This document shows positions 63,156 to 64,000 of a DNA stretch of 64,000 nt, piece by piece; the stretch's first letter is position 1; every line of letters starts with the position of its first letter. Under the pieces are notes generated by a model, which was not told where the DNA came from, searched no databases, and saw nothing but the letters and a program-made list of their open reading frames with translations. The stretch covers positions 62,001 to 126,000 of the forward strand of contig NZ_QPJD01000015.1 in assembly GCF_003337375.1 (NCBI RefSeq). Reading direction: 5' to 3'. This DNA comes from Paenibacillus prosopidis. Its GTDB lineage: Bacteria; Bacillota; Bacilli; Paenibacillales; Paenibacillaceae. A program made the translations under genes and the position numbers.

Positions 63156-64000
63156 ATGCTCAAATCGAAAGTAGCCGTACAGGTGATCAGCTCCGGCATG
63201 CTTCCGGATGATACGCTCATTCTTGGCGAAACATATGTAAAGCAATGGAAAATCCCGCAAGGCCAACACCTCCAATTAAAATTCGGTGCCTTTCGTAAGA
63301 ATGTGAAAGTCATTCCTGTCGCAAAGTACGACGGGCTGCGGATCAGCCAAGGCTTAGCAGGGCAGATGGGAATAGTGAACGGAGCGTCGATCAGACTGCA
63401 ATACAAAGCCGGGACATCCACACTCGTACTCGGACCTTTAATCGGCATACTCGTTACCCGCGATTATCCGCATATTCCGGATAAACCATTCGGCTCCATT
63501 ACTATGTTTTGCAATGAGCTAGTCGAGGCCTGTACGGCGCAAGGCGTTTATGTTTATTTTTTCACGCCGAATCAAATCGGCAGCAGCCCTGATTCAATTG
63601 AAGGCTGGATATATTCAGATGGATGGCAAAAGGCCGTAATGCCCGTGCCTGACGTCGTCAATAACCGGTTGTCATCCCGAAAATTGGAGAGCAAACCCAG
63701 CGTACAACATTTTATGAAAGAAGTAAAACTGCAGCATCAGACGAGCGTTTTCAATGAAAAGTTTCTGGATAAGGCCGAAGTTTTTGACGCGCTGAAAAAA
63801 GACGATTCTATAGCCCGCTATTTGCCTGAGTCGCATTTGCTCCGCAACTACATCATGCTGAAGTCAATGTGCTCGCGCTACAGCAACGTATTTCTTAAGC
63901 CTGTTCGCGGCAGTTTGGGTAAAGGCATCATTCGTATCACACGTCTGGGCACGGACAACTACCAAGCGATGTACACGACTGCAGCAGGTACACGCAAGCA
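63156..64000 (+). CDS. YheC/YheD-family spore coat-associated protein (partial)
   Basis: Frame open to the right edge (281 codons, no stop). The translation reads MLKSKVAVQVISSG, later LGPLIGILVTRDY, IPDKPFGSITMFCNELVE, PDVVNNRL, YLPESHLLRNY, and NVFLKPVRGSLGKGI, the family's ATP-grasp-like region. YheC/YheD proteins are made late in sporulation in B. subtilis. The AAAGGAG site best fits the second of two ATGs (63156). The part beyond the window should hold the rest of the ATP-grasp domain. Confidence 0.88.
   Translation, partial: MLKSKVAVQVISSGMLPDDTLILGETYVKQWKIPQGQHLQLKFGAFRKNVKVIPVAKYDGLRISQGLAGQMGIVNGASIRLQYKAGTSTLVLGPLIGILVTRDYPHIPDKPFGSITMFCNELVEACTAQGVYVYFFTPNQIGSSPDSIEGWIYSDGWQKAVMPVPDVVNNRLSSRKLESKPSVQHFMKEVKLQHQTSVFNEKFLDKAEVFDALKKDDSIARYLPESHLLRNYIMLKSMCSRYSNVFLKPVRGSLGKGIIRITRLGTDNYQAMYTTAAGTRK

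Noticed and set aside
62966..63448. 160-codon minus-strand frame
   Set aside because: Antisense to the yheC/yheD-family gene, which has a clear start and family motifs.

Overview
The window reads as a chromosomal segment of a spore-forming Firmicute of the Paenibacillaceae/Bacillales type. The evidence is Shine-Dalgarno sites of the AGGAGG kind before nearly every gene, frequent GTG/TTG starts, sporulation genes (gerM, ytrH, ytrI, a yheC/yheD-family coat gene), and blocks whose order matches Bacillus subtilis from memory: hemA-X-C-D-B-L, lonA/lonB/clpX/tig, gerM-rph-rdgB, citZ-icd-mdh, accD-accA-pyk-fxsA, dnaE-ytrH-ytrI. A Paenibacillus-like genus is an inference; no search was run. No phage, plasmid, CRISPR array, rRNA or transposase gene was seen.

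Layout, left to right. (1) 0-7 kb: a leftward tetrapyrrole cluster (hemA, hemX, a sirC-type dehydrogenase, hemC, a cobA-hemD fusion, hemB, hemL). (2) 7-9.4 kb: speD, a YjgB-like lipoprotein and a conserved unknown. (3) 9.6-20.4 kb: proteostasis genes (engB, lonA, lonB, clpX, clpP, tig, a YsoA-like helical-repeat protein) with ispG between lonB and clpX. (4) 20.6-24.3 kb: tRNA-Arg(TCT), a small P-loop kinase with two small unknowns, and an AsnO-type asparagine synthetase. (5) 24.4-27.2 kb: rdgB, rph, gerM. (6) 27.3-33.5 kb: a PgpA/YutG-like protein, class II fructose-bisphosphatase, a metallo-beta-lactamase-fold hydrolase with a methyltransferase, a free-standing MprF-type acyltransferase domain, and type 2 IPP isomerase. 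(7) 33.8-37.8 kb: nagB-nagA facing a kdgK-deoR pair. (8) 37.8-44.7 kb: a membrane protein, recQ, and the TCA genes mdh, icd, citZ. (9) 45-58.1 kb: ppx and ppk convergent, fxsA, a thioesterase, pyk, accA, accD, a second PgpA-like paralogue, dnaE. (10) 58.2-64 kb: ytrH, ytrI, ytpI, ytoI, an XRE regulator, yheA-like and a partial yheC/yheD-family gene.

The genes are mostly ordinary housekeeping. What the known genes do not explain is between them. A dispersed ~100-bp structured repeat (here R1) has four near-complete copies at 29.1, 38.3, 40.8 and 62.0 kb and two 5'-end fragments directly upstream of lonB and fni, all in the same orientation. A second intergenic family (R2) at 8.6 and 40.6 kb shares a conserved core inside a stem whose sequence differs between copies while pairing is largely kept. 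A 205-bp element with 27-bp terminal inverted repeats (MITE-like) sits 4 bp after nagA. A cluster of compact hairpins fills the mdh-icd gap, and a tandem TGATT-N5-AATCA operator pair lies upstream of nagB. These are the best candidates for undescribed biology; each needs a genome-wide search.
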